This document shows positions 8,639 through 17,592 of a stretch of DNA of 48,510 bases, one piece after another. Source of the DNA: a virus; the IMG/VR virus record IMGVR_UViG_3300006802_000144, positions 1 to 48,510 of that record; one strand, given 5' to 3'. Numbering within the stretch: the first letter of the stretch is position 1; the number at the start of each line of letters is the position of its first letter. The notes beneath the pieces were generated by a model. It did not search any database, had not been told where the DNA came from, and worked only from the letters and a program-made list of their open reading frames with translations. The position numbers and the translations under genes are program-made.

Positions 8639-9273
8639 CCATCACCACCGCCGCAACGGACACAACCCTATTGACCACGGAAGAACTGCGCCTCGCGATC
8701 GGCCTTGCTTCCAACGACGCATCACAAGACGTGCTCTTGGCCATGTTCAACGACCGGACCACGGATGCACTCGTGCGCTGGTGCAACATCGCTGATGTGC
8801 CACCCACGCCGCCGACGTTTCGGCAGGAGACGCTTACCGAGGTTTTCCGCATGTGTGGGTGGGCGCCGGAACTGGTGCTTTCCCGCCGGCCTGTGACTGC
8901 GATCACGTCCGTTGTGGTGGACGATGTGACTTATGACGCCGACGAATACGAAGCCCACGCCGCATCTGGCATCCTGCGCCGGCTGATTGATGACGCACCC
9001 GCCGGGTGGGCTGGCGAAAAGATCACGGTCGTCTACACGGCTGGATGGGCAACGGTCCCGCCATCGTTGAAGGCAGCGGCGATGAAGTCTGTCCGAATTT
9101 TGTGGTCTGAGGATGGGCCGAACGCCAAGGCTGATCCGAACTTGAAGCGGACCCGGATCGAGGGTGTTGGCGAGCAAGAGTTCTGGGTCGGCGCGGCATC
9201 TGATCCGCTTCTGTCCATGGAAATCCAGGAATTGCTTGCGCCGTTCCGTAACGATGTAACGATGGCGGTTTGA
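8632..9273 (+). CDS. Head-tail connector (HK97 gp6-like)
   Basis: 213 aa from GTG 8632. Helical N-terminal half (TTEELRLAIGLASNDASQDVLLAMFNDRTTDALVRW) and a mixed domain containing LSRRPVTAITSVVVDD, YEAHAASGILRRL and ITVVYTAGWATVPPSLKAAAMK. The VxYxAGWaxvPxxlkxAa pattern is typical of phage head-tail connector proteins that form the adaptor ring under the portal. Position before the head-closure and neck genes fits. The track-like longer ORF upstream (from 8557) would overlap the DUF115 gene extensively and is rejected. Confidence 0.85.
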   Translation: MLTITTAATDTTLLTTEELRLAIGLASNDASQDVLLAMFNDRTTDALVRWCNIADVPPTPPTFRQETLTEVFRMCGWAPELVLSRRPVTAITSVVVDDVTYDADEYEAHAASGILRRLIDDAPAGWAGEKITVVYTAGWATVPPSLKAAAMKSVRILWSEDGPNAKADPNLKRTRIEGVGEQEFWVGAASDPLLSMEIQELLAPFRNDVTMAV

Positions 9274-9282
9274 GGCGAGACC

Positions 9283-9687
9283 ATGGCAATCCCCCGCATC
9301 TTCACCCTCGCCACCCAAACCATCACCACGGCCTTGACCACCCAAATCTACACAGCCATCGACGGCCTTGACGGCATGACCGAGTGCGCCATCCAGGCCA
9401 TTTTCACCTATGGCTCAGGCGGAACAACCGCAATCGTCAAGGTCCAAACGTCCTTCGATGGTGGGGAGTTGTGGCACGATATCGCGCGCATGGACTTCGC
9501 CACCACGTCCGCCGTGAAATACGCCAACCTCTCCGCGAGGCTGTCCAAGGCTGTCACGTCCTACGCGGACCTTTCGGCGGAGGGTGTGTTTGACGCGGTT
9601 CTGGGCGATCGGCTGCGGGCCGTGGTGACGACGACCGGGACCTATGCGGGGTCTACGTTGCTGGCGGTGAGGGCGAGGGTTTCGTGA
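9283..9687 (+). CDS. Hypothetical virion protein in connector cluster
   Basis: 134 aa, ATG 9283. Thr-rich and predicted beta: IYTAIDGLDGMTECAIQAIF, KVQTSFDGGELWHDIARMDF, AVVTTTGTYAGSTLLAVRARV. The pattern TxxxQTSfDgGxxWxDIa is seen in small head-tail region proteins of alphaproteobacterial phages. It overlaps the next gene by 4 nt (GTGA). No function can be assigned beyond a likely structural or assembly role. Confidence 0.65.
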   Translation: MAIPRIFTLATQTITTALTTQIYTAIDGLDGMTECAIQAIFTYGSGGTTAIVKVQTSFDGGELWHDIARMDFATTSAVKYANLSARLSKAVTSYADLSAEGVFDAVLGDRLRAVVTTTGTYAGSTLLAVRARVS

Positions 9688-10061
9688 CCTTCCAATCCGA
9701 CCTAGACGCCATGCTCACCGCATTCGGCCAAGACGTGACCCTGCGCCGCATCACCGGGACCACGAACCAGGCGAACGTGGATTGCACATGCCGCGCTCTG
9801 GTGCGGGGCTACAGGGCGGACGAACTGGCGGGCGGTATCATCCAGGGGGATAGTCTGGTGATCCTGTCAGCGACCGACATAATCGCCGCGCAGTGGCCTG
9901 GCGGGCAGCCGGTGACCAGTCCGCCGAATGGGTTGGATGTTCGGGTTCCGCGCGCGGGGGATTACATCGTGTCTGCTGGCCGGGTGCGGCGTATCGAGGC
10001 GGCTGATCCTGTCTATGTGGACGGGGACCTTCACCGCGTGAATTTGCAAGTCAGAGGCTAA
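9684..10061 (+). CDS. Head-closure / head-tail adaptor protein
   Basis: 125 aa, GTG start in a GTGA overlap. Small beta-barrel type: MTFQSDLDAMLTAFGQDVTLRR, CRALVRGYRADELAGGIIQGDSLVIL, VPRAGDYIVSAGRVRRIEAADPV. The signature G-x-x-x-x-R-x-x-x...GD...I...D...V.......R is that of the phage head-tail joining family (SPP1 gp16/lambda gpFII-like stoppers), which closes the capsid after packaging. Stop TAA and next ATG overlap (TAATG). Confidence 0.8.
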   Translation: MTFQSDLDAMLTAFGQDVTLRRITGTTNQANVDCTCRALVRGYRADELAGGIIQGDSLVILSATDIIAAQWPGGQPVTSPPNGLDVRVPRAGDYIVSAGRVRRIEAADPVYVDGDLHRVNLQVRG

Positions 10062-10690
10062 TGGCTTCCCCCTTCGAGATTTCCGTCAACCTGTTCGTGA
10101 AGAACATGACAGGCCCGGCGGTTGTCGAGTTCCACGCGCGGACCGCGAAACGTCTCCTTGGCGAGTTTATGGCCAAGCAATCCGCGAAGCCGATGGTGAC
10201 GCTAGAGGTTGACCACCGCCCGGCGCAGTCGGAAACCGAGGTCAAGCCGTTCGGGCTGATCGTGTATCGGTTCAGCCGGATGCGCGAGGTTGTCAGTTTC
10301 GCGCTCAGGGAATTGGAACGCCTGTCTCCGGTTCGGTCCGGCCAGTATCGCAAGGCTTGGCGGATTGCATCGCTTGCGAATGCGTCTCGGCTGTCTCGGC
10401 CCGGTTCGGTTGCCAAGGGCGCAATCGGACTGGACCAGATCGAGGGCGCGGGCACGGTCACCATCGTCAACCCGCTTCCCTACGCGCGCAAAATCCAGAC
10501 CGGCGCCAAGGGGTTCGAGGTTCCGGCCGGCATCATCGAGAAGGTTCGACAACTGATCCTGAAACGGTATCGCCGGGTTGTCTATGTCGGCATCCAGTTC
10601 ATTGAGCTTTTGCCCGGCTACCGCTTGAAGAAGCCCCCACGGTCTGGCCAACCGCTCACATACCCCGCACTGGTGATTGAGGCTCTGTAA
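10061..10690 (+). CDS. Neck/tail-completion protein (HK97 gp10-like)
   Basis: 209 aa. The core ALRELERLSPVRSGQYRKAW followed by VTIVNPLPYARKIQTGAKG is the recognisable HK97 gp10 / minor tail Z-like motif (SPVxTGxYRxSW ... I.N..pYA..ie.G). The C-terminal segment (IIEKVRQLILKRYRRVVYVG) is basic. It probably bridges the head-closure ring and tail terminator. It sits in the expected order and is coupled to both neighbours by TAATG overlaps. Confidence 0.85.
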   Translation: MASPFEISVNLFVKNMTGPAVVEFHARTAKRLLGEFMAKQSAKPMVTLEVDHRPAQSETEVKPFGLIVYRFSRMREVVSFALRELERLSPVRSGQYRKAWRIASLANASRLSRPGSVAKGAIGLDQIEGAGTVTIVNPLPYARKIQTGAKGFEVPAGIIEKVRQLILKRYRRVVYVGIQFIELLPGYRLKKPPRSGQPLTYPALVIEAL

Positions 10691-11142
10691 TGCTCTGGGA
10701 TGCGGCGGAAACGGCCTTGCGCTCGCACGTCGAGACGCAATGGGCGGCGGGTGCCTACGCCTCGACGCAACTCCTTTGGGAAAACGAGACCTACCAGCCG
10801 GACGGACAGGCAACGGCATTTGTCTACGTCTCCATTGAAGGCACCTACGCGGACAAGGGCATCTTCGGCGGCACTGGAAAGCGGTCATCGGTCGAGGGCG
10901 GGATTGTCTACTTCTCCGCGTTCGTCCCGTCTGGCAGCGGCCGCACGGTCGCAACCGGCTTGGTTCAGACCATGACTGGCATCTTGGAATTGCAACTCGT
11001 TTCGACCGCCATCTACCTGGAAGGCGGCAACCCGCCATCCCCGGCGGAAGCGGCGGACGTGAACATCCCCGGAATGCAGCCCGGCGGGGTCTACTACCGG
11101 GTTTCGGGCAGCGTGCCCTTTATCGTGACTGGAGCTAGGTGA
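10690..11142 (+). CDS. Tail terminator protein
   Basis: 150 aa immediately after the neck gene (TAATG). MLWDAAETALRSHVETQWAA, then ATAFVYVSIEGTYADKGIFG and RSSVEGGIVYFSAFVPSGSGR; it ends GVYYRVSGSVPFIVTGAR. This matches the DUF4128/lambda gpU-like tail terminator layout (N-terminal helix, beta sheet with an acidic-loop, conserved F at the end of strand). It caps the tail tube and joins it to the neck. Stop and next start overlap as GTGA; the following gene more likely starts at ATG 11145. Confidence 0.82.
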   Translation: MLWDAAETALRSHVETQWAAGAYASTQLLWENETYQPDGQATAFVYVSIEGTYADKGIFGGTGKRSSVEGGIVYFSAFVPSGSGRTVATGLVQTMTGILELQLVSTAIYLEGGNPPSPAEAADVNIPGMQPGGVYYRVSGSVPFIVTGAR

Positions 11143-11144
11143 CT

Positions 11145-12269
11145 ATGGCATCCCCTCAAGGCGTGCTTGGCACGCGGCTGTTCATTTCGGATGCGGCCAT
11201 CGCGTCCACGATCGACACGGAACGCGAGTTTTCGGCACAGAGTTGGACCGAGGTGGGTCTTATCACGCAGTTCGGCGAATACGGGCGCGTTTTCGATCCG
11301 GTCACGTTCCAGGCGATCTATGACGGCCGGACATACAAGTTGAAGGGCGGCTACAACGATGGGCAAATGTCCATCACGGTCGGGCAAGACCTGTCTGACA
11401 CGGGGCAAGACCTGCTGTTTGATGCTGCGAATGCCGCGACACAGGACAATTGGGGCTTCCGGATCGAGTTCAACGATCCCCCGTCTTCGGTCGGCGGTCC
11501 AACGACGGTGTTCTTCCGTGGTTTGCCTATGTCGTTCCGCACCACCATGGGCGCGGTCAATTCTGTCCTGTCCGCAACGGCCATGATGGAAATCAACAGC
11601 CCCATCATCACGGTCGACCCTGCCGAACTGTATGACACGTTCGATACAGGCGGGTCCTTGACGCACTATGAACTGTTCAATGGTTCGGACGCGGAGGCGT
11701 TGGACCCTGCCATTTCCGCGAATACGCTGGTCATGGTCACTGGCAACGCTGGCACCGGCTTTGCGGCGGACGGCACGCAGGCGATTGGCGACACGGGCTA
11801 CACGCTCGCGGCGGGTGCGATCGTGCTTGAAGCCCGCTTGCAGATTTCCGCTATCACGAATGCGGCGTTCTACTTCGGCCTGACCGACCAGAAAGCGGCG
11901 CTGGAAATTCCAATCGAAAGCGCGGCATCGGCGGACACGATCACCACCAACGCCACCGACGCCATCGGGTTCATGTTCGATACGAGCATGACCACCGACA
12001 ATATCTGGCTGGTTGGCGTCAACAACGGTTCCGACGAAACCCCGCAGAACAGCGCGACGGCTCCGGTCGCCGCGACCAACATCACGCTCCGGATCGAGAC
12101 GAACACCAGCGGCGACGCATCGTTCTACATCAACGGCGTTCTGGCGGGTTCGGCAATGACCACGGCGGCGGCAACGGGCGTGACGCTTTACCCCACGCTC
12201 GCGGCAATGGCGCGTTCTACCGCCAGCCGCACGCTGACGACTGACTACCTCTACCTGCGTCAAGGCTAA
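11145..12269 (+). CDS. Tail tube protein paralogue with C-terminal lectin-like domain
   Basis: 374 aa. Residues ~1-160 are clearly homologous to the next gene: shared GVLGxRLxxS, GxLGRVFDPVxFQAxxDGRTYKL, GGxNDGQ, GQDLxDxGQ, MSFRTTxGAxNSV and MEIN. This is a tail-tube monomer. The extra ~210 residues (starting AELYDTFDTGGSLTHYELFN) are Thr/Ala-rich with strands such as IVLEARLQIS, NAAFYFGLTD and ASFYINGVLAGS, a pattern like LamG/ConA jelly-roll domains. It may be a minor, decorated tube subunit that displays a glycan-binding domain on the tail surface; this is inferred. GGAG lies 10 nt before ATG 11145; GTG 11139 is an alternative. Confidence 0.82.
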   Translation: MASPQGVLGTRLFISDAAIASTIDTEREFSAQSWTEVGLITQFGEYGRVFDPVTFQAIYDGRTYKLKGGYNDGQMSITVGQDLSDTGQDLLFDAANAATQDNWGFRIEFNDPPSSVGGPTTVFFRGLPMSFRTTMGAVNSVLSATAMMEINSPIITVDPAELYDTFDTGGSLTHYELFNGSDAEALDPAISANTLVMVTGNAGTGFAADGTQAIGDTGYTLAAGAIVLEARLQISAITNAAFYFGLTDQKAALEIPIESAASADTITTNATDAIGFMFDTSMTTDNIWLVGVNNGSDETPQNSATAPVAATNITLRIETNTSGDASFYINGVLAGSAMTTAAATGVTLYPTLAAMARSTASRTLTTDYLYLRQG

Positions 12270-12295
12270 CCTCTCACACCCGAAGGAATATTGAC

Positions 12296-12772
12296 ATGGC
12301 TGCGACCGGAGTCCTTGGGGCACGGCTTTATACCAGCGCAACGCCCCTCACGAACGTCGAGGCGGCTGCGGATGCGATCGGGGACTTTCAGGGTCTCACC
12401 ATCGCAACGGAAATCGGCCTCATTGAAAGCATGGGCGAACTCGGCCGCGTGTTCGATCCGGTCCCGTTCCAGGCTGTGGCGGATGGTCGCACCTACAAGT
12501 TGCGCGGCGGGCACAACGACGGGCAGTTTCAGCTTACCATCGGCCAGGACCTGACCGACGCCGGACAAGCCGCGCTCAAGTCATACGTCACGGCGGATCA
12601 GAATACCTACCCGTTCAAGATCACCATCGTCGGCGCTGATGCGTCATACGATACGATCTATTTCGGCGCGAAGGTCATGTCATTCCGGACCACGCTTGGC
12701 GCCACCAACTCTGTCATCCGCGCAACGGTCACGTTGGAGATCAATACAACGATCTTCACTGGCGCGTCGTAG
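12296..12772 (+). CDS. Major tail tube protein
   Basis: 158 aa, ATG after GGAATATTGAC. Compact tube monomer with GELGRVFDPVPFQAVADGR, GGHNDGQFQLTIGQDL and KVMSFRTTLGATNSVIRATV. It lacks the long C-terminal domain of its upstream paralogue and has the usual size of a siphovirus tube protein, so it probably forms the bulk of the tail. The gene is followed by an 85-nt gap and then the tail chaperone gene, the canonical order. Confidence 0.85.
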   Translation: MAATGVLGARLYTSATPLTNVEAAADAIGDFQGLTIATEIGLIESMGELGRVFDPVPFQAVADGRTYKLRGGHNDGQFQLTIGQDLTDAGQAALKSYVTADQNTYPFKITIVGADASYDTIYFGAKVMSFRTTLGATNSVIRATVTLEINTTIFTGAS

Positions 12773-12857
12773 CCCGGCCGGGCTTCAAGGCTGGCGGTGC
12801 TGTCGGGGCATCGCCAGCCGCCTTCCCCGACACCCGACACAATCAAGGAACCCCGAC

Positions 12858-13208
12858 ATGGCGAACCTAAACGATGGCGAAGTCTCCCTTGCGCTGGGAG
12901 ACGACACCTACATCCTCCGCCCGACCCTGAACGCAATCCGCACGCTTTCCCGCGCCCATGGTGGCCTGCGACCCGCGCTGCAAACCCTGTTCAATCAGGA
13001 GTTCGATGGCGTGGTCTCCATCATCAAGATCGGCGCTGGCGTCCCGGATCGTGACGAAAAGGCGCTGGCCGCGAAAGTCTACGCTGCCGGAATGAACGAC
13101 GCGACGCTTATGCCGCTCGTGGAATATCTGAAAGTGCTGATGAACAGCGGCAAGGCTCCACCGCCTGATGACGCGCCCCCGGCCGAGGAACCGGAGGGAA
13201 ACGCCTAA
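12858..13208 (+). CDS. Tail assembly chaperone (gpG/GTA-gp10-like), zero-frame product
   Basis: 116 aa between tube and tape measure genes, the fixed place of lambda gpG-type chaperones. MANLNDGEVSLALGDDTYIL RP start, then TLNAIRTLSRAHGGLRPALQ matches the GTA gp10/Phage_TAC_11 type (NGEVxlxLgGxxyxLRPTfxAix.lE...G). Its last codons are GAG GGA AAC GCC TAA, which place a G-GGA-AAC slippery heptamer at 13196-13202 in the zero frame, 3 nt before the stop. A -1 shift there adds the downstream open frame (see next entry). The Pro-rich acidic tail PPPDDAPPAEEPEG is a flexible linker to that extension. Confidence 0.87.
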   Translation: MANLNDGEVSLALGDDTYILRPTLNAIRTLSRAHGGLRPALQTLFNQEFDGVVSIIKIGAGVPDRDEKALAAKVYAAGMNDATLMPLVEYLKVLMNSGKAPPPDDAPPAEEPEGNA

Positions 13209-13471
13209 CGCTGGATGAATGGGCGGCGGACTTGGCGCAGACGGCAATGGGATGGCTCGGTTGGCCTCCCGATGTAGTCCTGAACGCCAACATCGCCCAT
13301 TTGCATCTGGCCATAGCCGGCAAGATTGATTTCGTGAAAAAAACCAACCCATGGGGTTCGGCCGGTGAAGAACCCGAACCACCCGTCGCCAATTCCGAAC
13401 AGGCAGCGCGGGATATCATGGCGTGGGCACGTCGTAACAAATCCAAGAAGGGGAGGGGGAAGAAGCGATGA
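13202..13471 (+). CDS. Tail chaperone -1 frameshift extension (gpT-like)
   Basis: 89 codons in the -1 frame, entered after the slippery G-GGA-AAC at 13196-13202. It has no convincing start or ribosome site of its own. It reads RLTLDEWAADLAQTAMGWLG, then WPPDVVLNANIAHLHLAIAGKIDF and a lysine-rich end. W-PP-x-V/fxxxxxxxlxlAxxGxxxF resembles gpT-like extensions and the small ORF after GTA gp10. The fusion would be about 204 aa (115 + 89) and would recruit the tape measure during tail assembly. The stop overlaps the tape-measure start (ATGA). An independent start at ATG 13247 is possible but would lack the first 15 conserved residues. Confidence 0.75.
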   Translation, partial: RLTLDEWAADLAQTAMGWLGWPPDVVLNANIAHLHLAIAGKIDFVKKTNPWGSAGEEPEPPVANSEQAARDIMAWARRNKSKKGRGKKR

Positions 13472-16400
13472 GCGATAGCCAAGCAACCTCCCTCGAAGTT
13501 GGGTTTGGCGCATCCAAGGCCACGTCAGGCGCCAAGGAAGTAAGGCGCGCTGGCGATGTAATCATTGACGCGATGAAAGGCGTAGAGAACGCCAACATCC
13601 GCGTCATTGAAACCCAAGCCAAGCAACAGCGTTCGGTCGATGCTCTAGCCCGCCGCCTGGATCCTCTCGGCCAGGCGGTTCGGGATGCCGGCCGCGATCT
13701 TGACCGCCTGACCCGCATCTCGCAGGGATCGGGCGAAGCGGCGGATCGTGCGTCGCGGCTGATGGCGTCCGCGCAAGCCCGCGTAACGGCGGCGCAACAG
13801 GCCCAGACGGCCAGCACGAAAGCGGCCGAGACTGCCCAACGGTCTTTCACCGTCCAGACCACCGAGACCACCAGTGCGTTGCAGCGCATGGCGTCGCAGC
13901 AATCCGGCTTTGTCGGTGCGGCCGCTACGGGTGGCGCGTTCGCCGTTGGGATGTTGGCTGCCGCCAAGGCGATTGAGTTGGTGGGGAAGGCGCTTAAAGC
14001 CATCCCTGCGGCCGGTGACGCCGCCAACGCCTCCATTGCGCGTCTGTCCGCGACGGTTGGAAGTTCCGAACAGGGCGCCTCGATCTTTGAGGCTCTGACC
14101 GCATCATCCCGCCAGACCGGGATTGCGGTCACCGATAGCGCATCGGCTTTCCAGCGGTTCTCTATCGCCGCGAAGGACGTTGGCGCCACAAGCGATCAGG
14201 TCCTAAAGCTAGTCGATGGCTTGCAGAAGTTCGCCATCGTCTCGGGTTCCTCTATGCAGGAAACCTCCGCCGCAACCCAGCAGCTAGGGCAAGCCCTCGC
14301 GTCTGGCGTTCTGCAAGGCGATGAACTTCGATCCATCCTCGAAAATATGCCCATGTTCGCCCAAGCCTTGGCTCGCGAATTGGGCACATCGGTCGGAAGC
14401 CTTCGCGCCATGGGTGCAGAGGGGAAGCTGACGGCTGATACGATCTTCCCGGCCATGATGCGCGCGGCGCAGGGCGTGGATGACGTGTTCGGCAACATGC
14501 CGGTCACGATGGCGCGGGCGCAGTCGCAGTTTGACGTTGCCGCGCAATCCTTCCTGACGCATATCGATCAGGCGCTAGAGTTCAGCAACAAACTTGCGGC
14601 TGCGTTGCAGGTTGCGGCGAACATCGTGGACAAAATCCGTGGGTTCACGGGTGGGTCTACGGGTGCGGAACGCACGGCGGAGTTGATTGTCGAACAGGCT
14701 GAAATCCAGAAGCGGATTGCTGAATGGAACCAAGTCCTTGATGACTCCCGCAAGGCCGGGTTGCCTGACAGTGATGTTCAGGTTCAAGCCATTCTGAAGG
14801 GGATGGATGCGTCAAAAGCTGCGCTTCAGAAAAACCGCGACGAACTTCTACAGATCAACAACGAAGCCGTGCGCCGCGATGAAGCCGCGCAAGAGGCCGC
14901 GTCCGAAAGCCGGCTTGCGGCCGAGGTCGTATCCCACACCAAATCCGTCGATGAACTCCGGAAGAAATACGACAAAGACTTCACCATCCGGAAGGAATAC
15001 GACGAAGGCGTAAAGAAGCTGGAAGCCGCGCGCAATTCCGGCGCGGTGTCTGAAGCGGACTATATCAAAGTCAGCACTGCGATGCTGAAAGAGCGTGACG
15101 AAGCGCTCAAGAAGCTGACCAAGACCGAGGAAACCCACCGGGCCGGCGTCAAGGCAACCAAGTCGGCGGTTGAGGAACAAGTCAGTGCCTATCAGAAAGG
15201 CATGGACAGCCTCAACAAGCAGATTGAGGAAACCGACGAAGCATCCAAATCCCAAGCGCGCGTAACAGCGGCTTACGACGGCACAGAAGCATCCCTTGAA
15301 CGTGTCCAGGCACGAGAGAAGGCGTATCTCACGGCGTTGAAGGCTGGCATCCTACCCGGCATGGAAGAATATGAGGCGACCGTATCGCGCCTATCCGAAA
15401 GCTATCTCCGCTCCACCGACGCCGCCCGCGAGTTTCAGCACGTCCAGTCATCCGTTCAAGCGATCACGGATATCCTCTCGACCGCGTTCGATCGCCTCGG
15501 CCAAGGGATCGTTGACGCCTTCCTGACCGGCAAGGGCGCAGCGGTCAATTTCGGCAACATCGTCAAGTCAATCGTTGCATCGGCGGCGACCAGCCTGTTG
15601 CAGCTTGGCGCGGTCAATCCGATCCTTAATTCCTTCGGCGGCAAGCAGCGGGACAGCCTGTGGTCTGGCCTTGGTGCGTTGTCCGGCGGCGGTAGTGCCA
15701 CGGGCAGCGGTGGGTTGTCGTCGCTGTTCGGTGCGGCGTCGAATGCCTCGACGTTCGGCGGGATCACGGATGCGCTTGGCCTGACCGACTTCGCCGGCAA
15801 GTTGTCCGGGATTGGGGAATACCTCGGTCTGACGGGAACGAATGGCGCGTTGAGCGGCATCGGGAGTGGGATTAACAGCCTGCTTTCGACTGGGATTAAC
15901 GGCGTCGGGCTGGGCACGGCGACCAATACAGCCCTCTCTGGCTTGGGCGCTGGCGTATTTGGTCCGGCACCACCGTCCGCCGTTCTGGCGGCTCAGGGCG
16001 GCGCCACGATCGGCGGGATGCTATCTGGCGTTGGCCTTGGCTTCGGCGCCGGCTCGCTCGCTGGCGGGTTGCTGCAATCCTCGCTAGGCAAAGTCGGTCC
16101 CGCCCCACAAATCGGCGCGGGCGTCGGTGCCTTGGCGGGAACGCTGGCGTTCGGGCCTCTTGGGGGCATCATCGGCGGCCTGCTAGGCGGCGCAGGCGGC
16201 GGCCTAATCGGCCCCAAAGCCGCAACCCCCTTCTCCGCGACCGGCCTGAACAAAGACGCCAACGGCCTCCTATCCGTAGGCATAACGCAATCGCAAATCG
16301 TTGACGTGAGCCAGGAGGTCGCGACCCTCACGGAGCAGGTTTCCACAATCAACAGCTTGTTGTCCGCAACAGGGACACGCATTGCGAATGCAACATCAAA

Positions 16401-17592
16401 TGACAACTTCGGTCAGTCTCGCATTATCGGCGGAAACACCGGAAAATGGCTGAATTTCGGCCAGGGTGACGGACGGCCCAGTTCCATTGCGGATGCGTTC
16501 GGGGAACTGCGGTTCGGGTCCGATAACCAATATCTGAACCGTGGCTTAGAGGGGCAGTCATTCGGCACGGCCGAGGCGCTTCAAACCGCAGTCTCGGACA
16601 TTCTCAATTTCGTCAACTCGACGGCCCCTGCCTTGAAGGCGCTGATCGACGTGACGCCATCGTTCGGCGCCGGCACGCTCGCCACCACGATCGACACGCT
16701 TTCCCGGCAGTTTGACGATGCAAAGGTCATGGCGGATCGGCTTGGGTTTGCCGAATACGATTTGACCGAGGCGCGTCAAAAGGCAATCCAGATTGCCAAC
16801 GATAACGCGGCGAAGCAGCTAGAGGACAGCCGGCAGGGGTTGCTGGCGCGGTTTACGGCGGCGCGTGGCGTGAACAGCGGCAACCTGCAAATGCAGTTGG
16901 ACGCTCAACTTCTGGTGTTCGATGCCCAGGCCGCAGCGCAGCGCGAAGCGTTCGGAAACAACCTCAAGACTGTGTTCGGCGATGCCTACGCGGAGACGCA
17001 AGCGTTCGCCGATCAGATGGCATTTCTCGAAGCCACGCTTGGCGAGGAACGTCTGTCAACCGCCAAGTCGTATCTCGACGCCATCGCGGCGGCCAACGAA
17101 CAAGCGACGGCTCAATCCACCGCTCAATCCACCGCCGCATTGGAACGCGCGGCCGGCTCCGCAACAGCGATCATTACGTCAATTTCGGATTACGTGCGCG
17201 GAGTCCGGTTCGGCGCGGAAAGCCCGATCGCGTCCAAGGATCGTTACGCGGCTGCGTCGTCGCAGTTTGACCAAGCCATTGCGGCGGCACAGACCGGCGA
17301 CGCGGGCGCGATGCGGAACCTGACCAGCTTTGCCGAGACGTTCCGTTCCGCGTCACGGGCGCAATTCGGCAGTGGCACGCAGTTCGTCAACGACGTGGGG
17401 CGGATCGTGTCGGCGCTGGAAACCTTCGCCGGCCAGTCTCCCGAGACGCTGACGAATGCGGTGTTGACTTCCGAAGTTCGGACACAAACCGCCACGTTGG
17501 CGGGCGAACTGCGGCGCTTGCTGCAAGAGGTCGCCGGGCTGCGGAATGACATGCGCCTTGCCGCGACCGTTCCCGCCAGTAGGGCCGCATAA
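13468..17592 (+). CDS. Tail tape measure protein
   Basis: 1374 aa, the longest gene. It sets tail length and is ejected ahead of DNA. N-terminal coiled coil (~20-110), then a tape-measure core at ~175-360 with ASIARLSATVGSSEQGASIF, VGATSDQVLKLVDGLQKF and GELRSILENMPMFAQALA-like helices (QGDELRSILENMPMFAQALA). A long charged coiled coil follows to ~660, then a glycine-rich hydrophobic stretch (~720-920, GIIGGLLGGAGGGLIGP) that could insert in the host membrane. The helical tail again follows to the C-terminus. At about 1.5 Angstrom per residue it predicts a tail near 200 nm. Its start overlaps the chaperone stop. Confidence 0.93.
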   Translation: MSDSQATSLEVGFGASKATSGAKEVRRAGDVIIDAMKGVENANIRVIETQAKQQRSVDALARRLDPLGQAVRDAGRDLDRLTRISQGSGEAADRASRLMASAQARVTAAQQAQTASTKAAETAQRSFTVQTTETTSALQRMASQQSGFVGAAATGGAFAVGMLAAAKAIELVGKALKAIPAAGDAANASIARLSATVGSSEQGASIFEALTASSRQTGIAVTDSASAFQRFSIAAKDVGATSDQVLKLVDGLQKFAIVSGSSMQETSAATQQLGQALASGVLQGDELRSILENMPMFAQALARELGTSVGSLRAMGAEGKLTADTIFPAMMRAAQGVDDVFGNMPVTMARAQSQFDVAAQSFLTHIDQALEFSNKLAAALQVAANIVDKIRGFTGGSTGAERTAELIVEQAEIQKRIAEWNQVLDDSRKAGLPDSDVQVQAILKGMDASKAALQKNRDELLQINNEAVRRDEAAQEAASESRLAAEVVSHTKSVDELRKKYDKDFTIRKEYDEGVKKLEAARNSGAVSEADYIKVSTAMLKERDEALKKLTKTEETHRAGVKATKSAVEEQVSAYQKGMDSLNKQIEETDEASKSQARVTAAYDGTEASLERVQAREKAYLTALKAGILPGMEEYEATVSRLSESYLRSTDAAREFQHVQSSVQAITDILSTAFDRLGQGIVDAFLTGKGAAVNFGNIVKSIVASAATSLLQLGAVNPILNSFGGKQRDSLWSGLGALSGGGSATGSGGLSSLFGAASNASTFGGITDALGLTDFAGKLSGIGEYLGLTGTNGALSGIGSGINSLLSTGINGVGLGTATNTALSGLGAGVFGPAPPSAVLAAQGGATIGGMLSGVGLGFGAGSLAGGLLQSSLGKVGPAPQIGAGVGALAGTLAFGPLGGIIGGLLGGAGGGLIGPKAATPFSATGLNKDANGLLSVGITQSQIVDVSQEVATLTEQVSTINSLLSATGTRIANATSNDNFGQSRIIGGNTGKWLNFGQGDGRPSSIADAFGELRFGSDNQYLNRGLEGQSFGTAEALQTAVSDILNFVNSTAPALKALIDVTPSFGAGTLATTIDTLSRQFDDAKVMADRLGFAEYDLTEARQKAIQIANDNAAKQLEDSRQGLLARFTAARGVNSGNLQMQLDAQLLVFDAQAAAQREAFGNNLKTVFGDAYAETQAFADQMAFLEATLGEERLSTAKSYLDAIAAANEQATAQSTAQSTAALERAAGSATAIITSISDYVRGVRFGAESPIASKDRYAAASSQFDQAIAAAQTGDAGAMRNLTSFAETFRSASRAQFGSGTQFVNDVGRIVSALETFAGQSPETLTNAVLTSEVRTQTATLAGELRRLLQEVAGLRNDMRLAATVPASRAA

